Shown here piece after piece: positions 15,782-25,179 of a stretch of DNA of 64,000 nucleotides. A model generated the notes under the pieces. The model searched no databases. It was not told the origin of the DNA and was given only the letters and a program-made list of their open reading frames with translations. This DNA is from JAGXFP01 sp039714535 (GTDB lineage: Bacteria > Desulfobacterota > Desulfobulbia > Desulfobulbales > JAGXFP01), in NCBI GenBank assembly GCA_039714535.1, contig JBDLJC010000013.1:1-64000 (forward strand), given 5' to 3'. Made by a program: the position numbers and the translations under genes. Position 1 is the first letter of the stretch, and each line of letters opens with the position of its first letter.

Positions 15782-16387
15782 ATGAAACGAATATTTGGGA
15801 TAATGGCAATATTATTGATCTGGGCTGGAGCGGTAGATGCGGGAGTACTGAAAGTCATGGTTCCAGTAGATGAATTCGAGCAGATGGAGTCTCGCCTCGA
15901 GGAATTGAAAAAAGAAAACCGCCAGTTAAAGAAGGGGAGCAATTCCCTACCGGACAAAACCACAGAAGTGGATAGAACTGCATATACTAATGAGATGCAA
16001 TCTCGCATCGAGGCCCTGGAAAGGGAGAATAACCAGCTAAAACAAGAAGCTAATCAGCCCTTACCGGCAAATTCATTAGAGGCGGAAAGAGCAGCAAATG
16101 CCGCCGAAGAATTGGAAGCACAACTCAAAGAGCTTGAACAAGAAAACAAACACTTAAAACAAGAAGTTTGGTCATTGGCTGAAAAATCTTCAGAGGAAAC
16201 CACATCTTCAGAGTCTTCAAAAAAACTTGAAACACGCCTCGATGCATTAGGAAGGGAAAACCGCCGGCTAAAGCGGTCCGTAGCCTCTTTGAAAGACACA
16301 GGGGCTGTACTTAGAAGTGACAAGCGGACAGCAGGGCATGTCTACTCAGAGAGGAATAAAATATTCTCCAGTCATATATACAAATAG
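15782..16387 (+). CDS. exported coiled-coil repeat protein, unrecognised
   Basis: 201 residues with a signal peptide (about 1-20, ending VDAG). The rest is built from four related units, each with a heptad-like phrase such as LEELKKENRQLKKG, IEALERENNQLKQE, LKELEQENKHLKQE and LDALGRENRRLKRS, spaced about 40-50 residues apart by Ser/Thr/Glu-rich linkers. This predicts a parallel coiled coil in the periplasm or at the cell surface. It starts 4 bp after a strong AGGAGGA site. The C-terminal tail is basic. Function unknown; a structural or scaffolding role is only a guess. It converges with the Sel1-repeat gene across a shared hairpin region. Confidence 0.65.
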   Translation: MKRIFGIMAILLIWAGAVDAGVLKVMVPVDEFEQMESRLEELKKENRQLKKGSNSLPDKTTEVDRTAYTNEMQSRIEALERENNQLKQEANQPLPANSLEAERAANAAEELEAQLKELEQENKHLKQEVWSLAEKSSEETTSSESSKKLETRLDALGRENRRLKRSVASLKDTGAVLRSDKRTAGHVYSERNKIFSSHIYK

Positions 16388-16452
16388 CCAGCCGCAAAAT
16401 CAAATCCGTCCAACGTTCAAACTTTATACGAGCCCGTGCAGGCGAGCAAATA

Positions 16453-16520
16453 CGCGGGCTTAACAGTTATTGAATAGTTAAGCCCGAACAAACCGAACTA
16501 ACCAAGCCGGGGTTAGTTCG
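16453..16520. terminator. two hairpins between convergent genes
   Basis: CGGGCTTAAC at 16455-16464 pairs perfectly with GTTAAGCCCG at 16477-16486. A second hairpin, GAACTAACC at 16495-16503 with GGTTAGTTC at 16511-16519, overlaps the stop codon of the minus-strand Sel1 gene. No T run follows either, so they could act as bidirectional terminators or mRNA stabilisers. Confidence 0.5.
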
Positions 16521-18054
16521 ACAAAGCTCCCATAGTTTGCTTGGCGAACACATTCCCTTTTTTGGCTGAAACCGAGTAGTATTTTTTTGCTTTGGCCATA
16601 TCTCTCTGCACACCTGAACCGGTCTCATACATATATCCAAGAAAAAACGTGGCCATGGAATTACCTTTTTTCGAAGCGGCTCCCCACCATTTTACCGCCT
16701 CAGGGTAACTCTTTTTCGTCCCCTCGCCACAACTCTTCAGCAATCCCAGACGGTACTGGGCATCCACATCCCCCTTCTTTGCTGCCCCTGCGTACAATTT
16801 TACCGCAACCCCGTAATTTCTTTTAACACCTGCCCCTGTTTCATGAATAAATCCGAGCTGATACTGCGCTTTAAGGTGCCCCTGCTTGGCTGCCTTCTGA
16901 TACCACTTGAGCGCTTCAGCCGAGGATTTGGGAACACCTGTTCCTTGTTGATAAAGTTTTGCCAGACGATACTGGGCCTTTACATCACCTGCCGCAGCGG
17001 ACTTCATGACAACTTCCCTGCCAAGGACCTTCTCGGCTTGCAAATGCCCTTGAGCAGCAGCCATTTTCCACCATTTGACGGCCTCTGTCTTATCCGGCTC
17101 TACACCTTCACCAGCAGCATAGATGGAACCAAGAACGTATTGCGCTTCGGCATGACTTTTGTTCGCCGCTTGCCTGTAACGTTTGATCGCTTCGGGAATA
17201 TCTTTTTCAACACCATTTCCGTCCTGATACATTCTCCCCATCAGGAAAACTGCTTCAGGATACCCCTCACTGAGTGCGATGGAAAATTCATAATGGGCCT
17301 CGACATGGCCCTGAGTAGCTGCTTGCTGGTACCATTTAATCGCTTTCGCAACACTTTTGGGCACCCCTTTTCCTTCTTCATAAAGCTTCGCCAGATCATA
17401 CTGGGCATTAGCGTCCCCGGACTCAGCAGATCTTATAATTGCACTAACCTTGCCCTGTCCAACAACTTTGTCGGTATCGGTAACGACAGCAATACGTATA
17501 TTAAATTTACTCTCAAGATCAGCCTTAGCTTTTAGATGTCCTTGGCCTGCCGCCTTTTTCCAGAGCCTGATCGTTTCATCTTTATCCTGTTTAACCCCTT
17601 CACCGGAAGCAAACATAGTTCCAAGGAGATATTGCGCTCCGGCATGATCGTTAGCAGCCGCATCTTTAAACAACTTGATCGCGGTCGCCATACTTGCCTT
17701 GACCCCGACACCATCCTTATATCTTTTCCCGATCAAAAAACTTGCTTCCGGATGTCCGTCAAGGGCTGTAGCAAATTCATACTGGGCGTCAACATGACCC
17801 TGGGTCGCGGCTAAAAGATACCATTTAACTGCCTTGCCAATGCTTTTTGGCGCCCCCCTCCCTTCTTCATAAAATTTTGCCAGCTCATACTGGGCGTTAG
17901 CATCACCGGATTCAGCAGAGGCTATAATTGTTTTAAGCTGCGGACCAGCGGCATTAACCGGCGCAACCACAAGAAAGATCAGAAGGCCAAAAGCCGGCAT
18001 CAGAGTTATCACATGCATAAAAATATAATTTTCCTGCTTAAATTTTCTAAACAT
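16513..18054 (-). CDS. exported Sel1-like repeat protein
   Basis: 513 residues from ATG 18054, chosen because GGGGG lies about 5 bp upstream and a signal peptide (LLIFLVVAPVNAAG) follows. The rest is a tandem array of Sel1 (TPR-like) repeats of about 36 residues with phrases such as AQYELAKFYEEGRGAPKS and AVKWYLLAATQGH. A larger block of about 150 residues appears twice in a row: SAESGDANAQYELAKFYEEG and SAESGDANAQYDLAKLYEEG begin the two copies, each ending with a GQGHLKA / AQGHLQA phrase. A third, more diverged block follows. Such solenoids bind other proteins in the periplasm; the partner is unknown. Confidence 0.85.
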   Translation of the reverse strand: MFRKFKQENYIFMHVITLMPAFGLLIFLVVAPVNAAGPQLKTIIASAESGDANAQYELAKFYEEGRGAPKSIGKAVKWYLLAATQGHVDAQYEFATALDGHPEASFLIGKRYKDGVGVKASMATAIKLFKDAAANDHAGAQYLLGTMFASGEGVKQDKDETIRLWKKAAGQGHLKAKADLESKFNIRIAVVTDTDKVVGQGKVSAIIRSAESGDANAQYDLAKLYEEGKGVPKSVAKAIKWYQQAATQGHVEAHYEFSIALSEGYPEAVFLMGRMYQDGNGVEKDIPEAIKRYRQAANKSHAEAQYVLGSIYAAGEGVEPDKTEAVKWWKMAAAQGHLQAEKVLGREVVMKSAAAGDVKAQYRLAKLYQQGTGVPKSSAEALKWYQKAAKQGHLKAQYQLGFIHETGAGVKRNYGVAVKLYAGAAKKGDVDAQYRLGLLKSCGEGTKKSYPEAVKWWGAASKKGNSMATFFLGYMYETGSGVQRDMAKAKKYYSVSAKKGNVFAKQTMGALSN

Positions 18055-18312
18055 CCAAACCCCCTTATATAATTTCAATTTTCATAAAAACATCAATATC
18101 AATTTTTTACATCAATAAAACAAATCGGCCATTTTTTCTTTTCTTCTATTTTAACGGCTCTATATCATTAATATGATGACATAATTTAAAATATTTGTAT
18201 ATATACCATTGATATACAACAAAGCATAATTGCTATTAATTAAATACTTAAGCACCTAAGCCATCTCTCCTTGATAAATCAACAGGAGAAATTAAAGGGG
18301 AAGGAGAAGAGC

Positions 18313-19326
18313 ATGAATTCTAAAAGACATCTTGTGAAAGGGTTGCTGCTATGTGGTTTTTTAGCAACTATTTTCATGAGCGGTTGTACCGGCAAGTTGC
18401 AGGAAGACAACCCGATTATCCCCATCCAGGAATATGAAAAAATGCTTCTTGGCAAGCTTACCTCTGATTACATAGGCAACAAAAACTGCCTTACGGGCTG
18501 CCATGACCATGACAAATTGGCCCTTGATTTCAAATCGAGCACCATGGGAGACCAGCTTGAAAAGTCTTCACATGGCATGAGAATAGTCGACTGTGAATCA
18601 TGTCATGGCCCCGGCAGTGAGCTTATGGATGCCTTGGCAGAGCTTGGCCCCAAGAAAAACCCCCAAGAGGTCATAGAGGCCCACAGAAACAACCTGATTG
18701 ACTACAACTCCCTGCCGGCCGGGGCGCTATCCTTAATTTGCCTCAAGTGCCATACGACCAACGCAACTTTTAACATCCATAACTGGAACACCGGCGCCCA
18801 TGCCGCCAACGAAGTTTCCTGTTCAAACTGTCATCCAATCCATGCCGGAGCTGACTTGATGACCGAGCCCCGGGCTATTTCAAGTTTGTGTTTGTCATGC
18901 CACATGGATATCAGCGCCCAATATTCCCTGCCAAGTCATCATCCGGTCAAGGAAGGCAAGATGTACTGCACCGACTGCCACAATCCCCACGGCACTGCCA
19001 ACCCCAAACTATTAAATGAGATGACCGAAAAAGAGACCTGCGGTCGCTGCCATACGGAAAAGACGGGGCCGTTTCTTTTTGAACATGGCGACATCACGGA
19101 AAATTGCAGCACCTGCCACGCCCCGCATGGTTCTATCAACAACAACCTCTTGAAACTCCGGGAAGCGTTTTTGTGCAAACAATGTCATCCACGACATTTG
19201 AATACCACTCTCGCTGCCAAAAGTCAGTTCAACACCAGATGCACGGATTGTCATTCGATGATTCACGGCAGTGACACACCAGGCGCAAGTGCAGGGCCAA
19301 CAAGTGGAGGGGCTTTAACACGATGA
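18313..19326 (+). CDS. decahaem c-type cytochrome lipoprotein, DmsE/MtrA-like
   Basis: 337 residues from ATG 18313 (AAGGAGAAG upstream). The signal ends in a lipobox, FMSGC, with Cys25 as lipid site. Nine CXXCH haem motifs are seen (for example CESCH, CLKCH, CSNCH, CTDCH) plus one CLTGCH, a CX3CH motif near residues 59-64, giving ten if all bind haem. Spacing and the NPHG and APHG phrases match the DmsE/MtrA decahaem family, which carries electrons through the periplasm into an outer-membrane barrel. The stop overlaps the start of such a barrel gene (ATGA), supporting a trans-outer-membrane conduit. Lipidation would tether it to a membrane, unlike soluble MtrA. Confidence 0.88.
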   Translation: MNSKRHLVKGLLLCGFLATIFMSGCTGKLQEDNPIIPIQEYEKMLLGKLTSDYIGNKNCLTGCHDHDKLALDFKSSTMGDQLEKSSHGMRIVDCESCHGPGSELMDALAELGPKKNPQEVIEAHRNNLIDYNSLPAGALSLICLKCHTTNATFNIHNWNTGAHAANEVSCSNCHPIHAGADLMTEPRAISSLCLSCHMDISAQYSLPSHHPVKEGKMYCTDCHNPHGTANPKLLNEMTEKETCGRCHTEKTGPFLFEHGDITENCSTCHAPHGSINNNLLKLREAFLCKQCHPRHLNTTLAAKSQFNTRCTDCHSMIHGSDTPGASAGPTSGGALTR

Positions 19327-21344
19327 AAAAACTAACTATATTTTCAGCCATTGCCTTACTGGCTCTGCTCGGGGCAACGACAAGTCACGCTGACTATAAA
19401 GATATTGCCGATGAGGTCGGGACTATTGCCAAGGTCTGGGTTGGAGGCTCCGCCCGCGAGAGCGATAAATCGGTGAGCAATGCTTTTGCCGACAGGAATG
19501 CAACGACACTACCTGAGGCTGCTGGCCGGGTTGGCACGGCAAAAGCGGCTGAGTTCTACTCTGATGAGAACTCACCAAGTGGCGGTTTATTTTATAAAAC
19601 AGCCTATCTCCCTCAACGTATCCACCTTGAGTTTGATTATTTTAATGCTAATGAATGGTACGGCGATTTTCGTTATTCCTACCTTGATTATGTTCAGGTT
19701 CGTCTCTTACCCCGCCGCTTCTATCACAATCTTGACAACCTGACGGTTTATGATTTTGCTCCAGGCATTAGCGTCACTCCACCACTTCTTCAAGAAACAA
19801 GTGAAATAGAAATAAATGATCAGGGTGTAGAAGACTATGGGCTCCGGACTGACATTAATAAATTTCAACTCCGCTTTAAAACCCCCGGCTTCCCCTTCCA
19901 TCTCTATGGTGAAGGGGAATCAGTCAGAAGAAAAGGCAGCCAACAGGCCCGCTTTCTGGGTGGTTCGGCCTTTTTCGGCCCTGTTCCAGGCATTAACCTT
20001 GTTCGCGTCACCGAATCGCGGGCAATCGACCAGGAAAACCAGGACTTTATCCTGGGCACCAATGCCCATCTCGGCCTGATTGAGATAGATATCACCCATA
20101 AAAACCGTAAATTTGAAAGCGATATAGCCGATCCCACTTACAACTATACAGGGGCCGGCAATTCTGTCCATAATGTTACCCCTGAACTCAAAGCCACTGT
20201 CAACACCTTAAAGATGCACACTTCCCATTCGGGCCGGGTTTTTGCCTCGGTCACGCTTTCTGAGCTAAATAAGGAAAATGAGTATAGCGGTGCTGAGGCA
20301 AAAAACACCTTGAGTAATGGGGAAGTTTTCTGGCTACCCGCCTCATATCTGGCCTTTACCACCAAATTCAGGCATCAGGTAAATAAGGCCTCAGCCCCGG
20401 CCACGGTAACCGCAACCAATTGGCTGGGAGGCCCGACGACCTACCTGATCAATCCCGGAGTCGAATCGGAAACAGACACCGCTTCTCTGGGGATGAGATT
20501 TTCCCTGATCCCCAAAACAAACCTCAACCTCAAATACACCAAAAAGATCAAGAAGGTTGAAGATCAATCATCCCTTGCCTGGAGCAGCCCACCAAAAACG
20601 ACGAAAGATGAGTATGAGTTGAGCCTTAGCAACTGGGTCATTCCCAAGGTAAGAGCCACGGCCAAGGTAAACCATATAAGGGTTGCAACTGAGCTGGCCA
20701 CTACCTCCATCAATAACGAACCTGACCAAACCAACCAGTTTAATTTGGGAGTAACCTGGTTATTGACACCGAAAATTGTGGCCTACGGCAACTCCTATGT
20801 TGCGAGAGAGGAAACGGAAAGCAACCAGATAAGCGGCGTTATTGGTGCTGCCAATGTAGCCGAGGCCCTGAGACAGCAACACCTGCTCAGTGTATCCTTT
20901 ATGGTTAATGACAAGCTGACTCTCTCACCGACCTATACATATATTGCCGATGAGCAGGGCCGAGATATGATCTGGGACGGAGTTGTTGATTCAAATTATA
21001 CAAATAAGCAGGAAGCCCATAACTATGCCCTGCAGATGATGTATCTGCCCAGCAAGGAAGTTAACCTCAACTGCTCAATCGACTATACAACTACCGATGG
21101 CAGCTACGATCCAACCTCACCTTTTAGCGGGACCTCCGGCACTATTGATACGGCCGAAATAGCCCAATTCTCCCAGTCCACCACGGAAGAAATCAACCTC
21201 CGCTTGGATGCCGATTATGATATTGGCCGGGGCTGGGGCGTTGGTTTGGATCTGCGCTATACGGATTGGCAGGACGACTCATTCGACAACCCCTCCGAAG
21301 GTGAATTTGTGAGCGGATTGCTGAAGATAACCAAGGTCATGTGA
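19323..21344 (+). CDS. MtrB/PioB-family outer-membrane beta-barrel
   Basis: 673 residues with a signal peptide (cleaved after TTSHA). The rest alternates amphipathic strands ending in aromatic residues, with segments such as YLPQRIHLEFDYFNANEWYG (shortened: YLPQRIHLEFDYF), DYVQVRLLPRRFYHNLDN and repeated strand-turn phrases near the C-terminus. This is the MtrB/PioB pattern: a large barrel that sheathes the periplasmic decahaem cytochrome so electrons can cross the outer membrane. The N-terminal CxxC pair of Shewanella MtrB is absent. Its start overlaps the cytochrome stop by 4 bp. The C-terminus ends GLLKITKVM and not in a terminal Phe, slightly unlike most barrels. Confidence 0.85.
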   Translation: MKKLTIFSAIALLALLGATTSHADYKDIADEVGTIAKVWVGGSARESDKSVSNAFADRNATTLPEAAGRVGTAKAAEFYSDENSPSGGLFYKTAYLPQRIHLEFDYFNANEWYGDFRYSYLDYVQVRLLPRRFYHNLDNLTVYDFAPGISVTPPLLQETSEIEINDQGVEDYGLRTDINKFQLRFKTPGFPFHLYGEGESVRRKGSQQARFLGGSAFFGPVPGINLVRVTESRAIDQENQDFILGTNAHLGLIEIDITHKNRKFESDIADPTYNYTGAGNSVHNVTPELKATVNTLKMHTSHSGRVFASVTLSELNKENEYSGAEAKNTLSNGEVFWLPASYLAFTTKFRHQVNKASAPATVTATNWLGGPTTYLINPGVESETDTASLGMRFSLIPKTNLNLKYTKKIKKVEDQSSLAWSSPPKTTKDEYELSLSNWVIPKVRATAKVNHIRVATELATTSINNEPDQTNQFNLGVTWLLTPKIVAYGNSYVAREETESNQISGVIGAANVAEALRQQHLLSVSFMVNDKLTLSPTYTYIADEQGRDMIWDGVVDSNYTNKQEAHNYALQMMYLPSKEVNLNCSIDYTTTDGSYDPTSPFSGTSGTIDTAEIAQFSQSTTEEINLRLDADYDIGRGWGVGLDLRYTDWQDDSFDNPSEGEFVSGLLKITKVM

Positions 21345-21378
21345 TCCAGGCAAGTTCACGCTACGAATGAGAACCTCT

Positions 21379-22284
21379 ATGAAAAAAAATATTCTTGCTA
21401 TAGTCATATTACTGTCTGTCAATATGCCCCTGGGCGCAATGGCGGATGTGGTCGGCGCTTTGATGCCGACAAGGAATATTCCTTACTATATGACCATTCA
21501 TGACGCCATGACCAAGGAGTTGCAGGCCTTGGATAATAATGCAGAAGTCCTTCTCCAAAAACCGTCCGCCAATATCAGGGCCTGGAGCAACGCCTCGAGA
21601 AAACTGGTTGTCTTAGGCGCTGAAGTCATTGTCGCCTACGGTTCTGCCACGGCTATCTGCATCAGTGGCGAGAACGCATCCATTCCGGTGGTCTATAGCG
21701 GCGCTTATAAACCCGGAGGTTGTGGCCTTACCGGGAAGGTCACCGGCATGGATGCAACCATTGCCCTGGATGATTTAATAGACAACCTGAAAAAGATATC
21801 TAAATTTTCAAAATTAGCGATTCTCTACTCCATAGATGAACCTGGATCTGTCAAGCAGATGGAAGAAGCCGCCGCCCTTGCCAGCAAAGCCGGGGCCGAG
21901 GTGACAACTATTGATGCCCAGGATGCAAGTTCCTTCGACCTGCCCGCCGTCGATGCGGTATTTCTAACCTCTGCCGGCACAATTAATCAGAAGAAAAATC
22001 TAACGACTATAGTTGCAGATGCCCGCTCGAAAAAAATAGCCACAGCCTCGGTTTTGAGCGGCACCTGTGAGCACGGTGTCCTTCTCTCTCTCTCGGCAAA
22101 TCCTGAGCATCAAGGCAGGGGCACGGCGAAAATGGTGGCCGAGATCCTGAAGGGGAAAGCCCCCAAGGACATCCCGCCCAACAAGGATCCGGAGATTGAA
22201 ATGACCATCAATCTTAAGGAAGCAAAAAACCTGGGTTTCAGTGTTCCATTTGAATTACTGGGTACCGCTAAGGTGGTTAAATAG
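21379..22284 (+). CDS. ABC_sub_bind-type periplasmic binding protein
   Basis: 301 residues from ATG 21379, where a standard signal peptide begins (MKKNILAIVILLSVN, cleaved near GAMA). The mature protein is a type I periplasmic-binding fold of the ABC_sub_bind (TrpX-like) family: VVLGAEVIVAYGSATA, NASIPVVYSGAY, KLAILYSIDEPGS, AVDAVFLTSAGT and a C-terminal TINLKEAKNLGFSVP. No ABC permease or ATPase is adjacent. Lying between the barrel and the 13-haem cytochrome, in the same direction, it may bind an electron-transfer ligand such as a chelate or mediator, but this is inference. It has a Cys pair (ICISGE, GGCGLTG) that could form a disulfide. Confidence 0.78.
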   Translation: MKKNILAIVILLSVNMPLGAMADVVGALMPTRNIPYYMTIHDAMTKELQALDNNAEVLLQKPSANIRAWSNASRKLVVLGAEVIVAYGSATAICISGENASIPVVYSGAYKPGGCGLTGKVTGMDATIALDDLIDNLKKISKFSKLAILYSIDEPGSVKQMEEAAALASKAGAEVTTIDAQDASSFDLPAVDAVFLTSAGTINQKKNLTTIVADARSKKIATASVLSGTCEHGVLLSLSANPEHQGRGTAKMVAEILKGKAPKDIPPNKDPEIEMTINLKEAKNLGFSVPFELLGTAKVVK

Positions 22285-22445
22285 GCTTATACTTTTGCGA
22301 GTAATCATTAGGTTAGGTACCAGCAAGAGCATAGGCAGCAAAAATATTTAAATTTAAACATCACGAACATCATCACATAAATAGTATAGTTTGAACGGCC
22401 CCAAGCCCCATCAACCGGCAGGCCGCGAAAGAGGAGGAAGTTATT

Positions 22446-25064
22446 ATGTTTGGGAAAAAAGTGATCGTATTGGCTGCCGCAATTTTAGCTATATCACTTT
22501 GGGGTTGCAGCGCTGATTTTGAGGCCGAAAATAATCAGGCCGCAGGGGGAACCGGCACTGCGGTGGTGGACAACTCTTCCGTCGGCGCCGCTAACTGTAT
22601 CGGTTGCCATGAAGTCCTGGATATCGCCAATAGCACCACCGTTGTTGCCGACTATCTGGCCGGTAAACATGTTATCCACAGTACCCATGTTGATGCCGCT
22701 GACGATTGCGCCCTGAAATGCCATGATCCCTTCGGTGACGGCCGTTCCCTTGAGACCTACATTAAAGTCGGTGGCCCATATGACCCGACAGACCCGGCAA
22801 AGGTGGCTGAGACACCGGTGGTTGGTGGAGCGCCGGTGGCTGTTGAGGCAGATTATCTCACGGCAAATGGCCTGGCGGCCGTTACCTGCGAAACCTGCCA
22901 TGGCGGTGGCGGCGACCACGTCAACGGGGCTGCCATTCCCTATAAAACTCCCGACTACAATAGATGCGGCCAGTGTCATAACTCCGACTTTTTCCATAAT
23001 GGTTACCATCCAGAGGCAGATAATATTGTCGAAGATTATACCTCTTCAAAACATTTTTCCGGAGCCATCAGGAATTCAGCGATCTGCGTCAAATGTCATA
23101 CCGATGCAGGGGCCAAACTTTACAAAGATGACGATACTGTGGGTGCACTCTCCCTCACTACGCCAGTAGCCGAATCAAACAGTATTCAATGCCGGACCTG
23201 CCATGACTCTCACAACAACGGAGAACTACTTGAAGCTGAAACCACAGGTATTGCCTCAGCCGAGTACAATACCTGCACCAACTGCCACCAACGCCATGAT
23301 GCCCAGATTGGTTTGATAGCTACGGGCATCCAGCAGCTGCCCGGCACTGCAACACCAGACGGCGCCAGTGGCGACCTTGTCTTCCATGCCGGCAGCTGGG
23401 ACCGAGTGATCTCCTCTACCCATTGGGACGATCCAGCCACCAGCTATCAACAGGCCCTCATTGATGCCGGTGGAGTATCAAGTAACGTCGACCAGACCAC
23501 CGTCATAGTTGAAGGTTATGCCATTGATCCTACAGACGAGCGAGCATGCCGGAACTGTCATAATGTCCATGGCGCCGACGCTACCATCAATAAACAATGG
23601 GCCTCTTCCGCCCATGGCAGCCATATCCGTGACTACAAAGAAAGTGCCGCTATACTTACATACCCGTCTACCCTCGATCAGGTCGCAGCAGTTCGAGCCG
23701 CTGGCCCCAACGGAGCCGACCATGCCCTGCCCCATTATGACTGGGACTCCACCTATAGAGCCGATGACGGCGACAAAACAGACCTGGACACCCTGCCGGA
23801 CCTTGATCGCGGTTCGTGCCAGATGTGCCACACCGCCACCGGCGCCAAGAATTATCTTAAATCATTAATTAGCCTCAATGATTCAGATACCCTAAACGAT
23901 GTTGTCTACGATCCGGCCAATAATGATTTCTCCCATCTGGTTGGCTGGGTATCCCATACCCCCACCACTGATCCCACTACTGCAACCGTGTCCTCCGGTC
24001 AGAATGAATTGATCTACTGCTGGGCCTGTCACAGCAACAACTCCGGTGCCCTGCGTAACCCCGGAGCTATAACCATCTCTTCTTATACTGTAGATACCGT
24101 TAATCCGACCCTGCCCGATCTTGGTAAGTCCAACGTCTGCGTCAACTGCCACGGTGGCCGGGGCAATATGGATTCATATAACTTAACCGCTATTCCTTCT
24201 ACCGATATGTCTGCACTCATGCCTGGTTTTGGCCCCGGCACCAAGAACGTCACCGCGACCCACTACTTTGCTGCGGCTGCGTCTATTTACCAGGCCCAAA
24301 CCAGGGTTGGCTATGAGTATCCCGGCTTAAGTTACGCCGACAAACCGTATTATGCCCATAAGGGAATCGGACTGAACAGCGACAGCCCCGAGACCGGGTC
24401 CGGCCCCTGTGCCGCTTGTCACATGACCGACAAGAACCACACTCTGAGTGTTGTGGAAAAGAATGGTTCCGGCGTAATTACCGCTCTGAAAGGCACTATC
24501 TGTGTTACCTGCCATAGCGGCAAACACGCCCTGTTCGTAGCGCAAGAGTTGGTCGGAACAACTCAAAATATCTGGAACGCTGCTGCTGCTGCAGCCATAC
24601 CCACCGTGGTCATCCAGCAAATGGCCGACGATACCGCCGCTGAGCTTGAGCACGAGGCCGAAGGGTTCCATGAAGCTCTGGCAATCCTTGAGCAGCAGCT
24701 AATAGCAAAAGGATTGACCTTTACGGGTTCTTACCCGTATTTCAGTGGTGCCAGCTGGGTTAACGAAGGGACCTTTGGAGCGGCCCATAACTTCAACTAC
24801 CTGCACCATGAGCCCGGCGCTTACGCCCATAACCGCTTCTACGCCAAACGGTTGATCTTCGATTCGATCGACTGGCTTGATGGCGATAATTGGAACACTA
24901 CCGTTGATCCTGCAGTTCCAGGGACGGATGGCAACAATCTCGATGGCATTATTAATATCGATATCGTTGCCAATGCCAAGGCCGCTGCATGGCTAAATGC
25001 CGCTGATACAGCTGACCCCACAGCTACCCCTCCGGTTACTGTCGGAGATGCAAATCGGCCTTAA
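22446..25064 (+). CDS. large multihaem c-type cytochrome lipoprotein (about 13 haems)
   Basis: 872 residues with a signal ending in LWGC (Cys21, likely lipid site). Twelve CXXCH motifs are counted (CIGCH, CETCH, CGQCH, CVKCH, CRTCH, CTNCH, CRNCH, CQMCH, CWACH, CVNCH, CAACH, CVTCH) plus one CALKCH, CX3CH, near residues 88-93. Extra His residues between them can serve as distal ligands. The last 170 residues have no haem motif and contain an Ala-rich helix and a FDSIDWLDGDNW segment. With the barrel and decahaem gene upstream, it is the probable outer-surface terminal reductase. GAGGAGG lies before ATG 22446. It is 161 bp from the binding-protein gene. Confidence 0.88.
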   Translation: MFGKKVIVLAAAILAISLWGCSADFEAENNQAAGGTGTAVVDNSSVGAANCIGCHEVLDIANSTTVVADYLAGKHVIHSTHVDAADDCALKCHDPFGDGRSLETYIKVGGPYDPTDPAKVAETPVVGGAPVAVEADYLTANGLAAVTCETCHGGGGDHVNGAAIPYKTPDYNRCGQCHNSDFFHNGYHPEADNIVEDYTSSKHFSGAIRNSAICVKCHTDAGAKLYKDDDTVGALSLTTPVAESNSIQCRTCHDSHNNGELLEAETTGIASAEYNTCTNCHQRHDAQIGLIATGIQQLPGTATPDGASGDLVFHAGSWDRVISSTHWDDPATSYQQALIDAGGVSSNVDQTTVIVEGYAIDPTDERACRNCHNVHGADATINKQWASSAHGSHIRDYKESAAILTYPSTLDQVAAVRAAGPNGADHALPHYDWDSTYRADDGDKTDLDTLPDLDRGSCQMCHTATGAKNYLKSLISLNDSDTLNDVVYDPANNDFSHLVGWVSHTPTTDPTTATVSSGQNELIYCWACHSNNSGALRNPGAITISSYTVDTVNPTLPDLGKSNVCVNCHGGRGNMDSYNLTAIPSTDMSALMPGFGPGTKNVTATHYFAAAASIYQAQTRVGYEYPGLSYADKPYYAHKGIGLNSDSPETGSGPCAACHMTDKNHTLSVVEKNGSGVITALKGTICVTCHSGKHALFVAQELVGTTQNIWNAAAAAAIPTVVIQQMADDTAAELEHEAEGFHEALAILEQQLIAKGLTFTGSYPYFSGASWVNEGTFGAAHNFNYLHHEPGAYAHNRFYAKRLIFDSIDWLDGDNWNTTVDPAVPGTDGNNLDGIINIDIVANAKAAAWLNAADTADPTATPPVTVGDANRP

Positions 25065-25179
25065 TCAAATAAGTTATATTACAAAGATGTCGTATGCAAG
25101 GTTATAGGCCACCTCTGTTTGGCTGGCTGTAGCACCCGTGACATTTTTTCAAATTTATCCACGAGTGGAGAGAAGAAGG

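Noticed and set aside
19323..21344. reading the barrel as a TonB-dependent receptor
   Set aside because: No plug domain or TonB box is visible, and the overlap with a decahaem gene fits MtrB/PioB.
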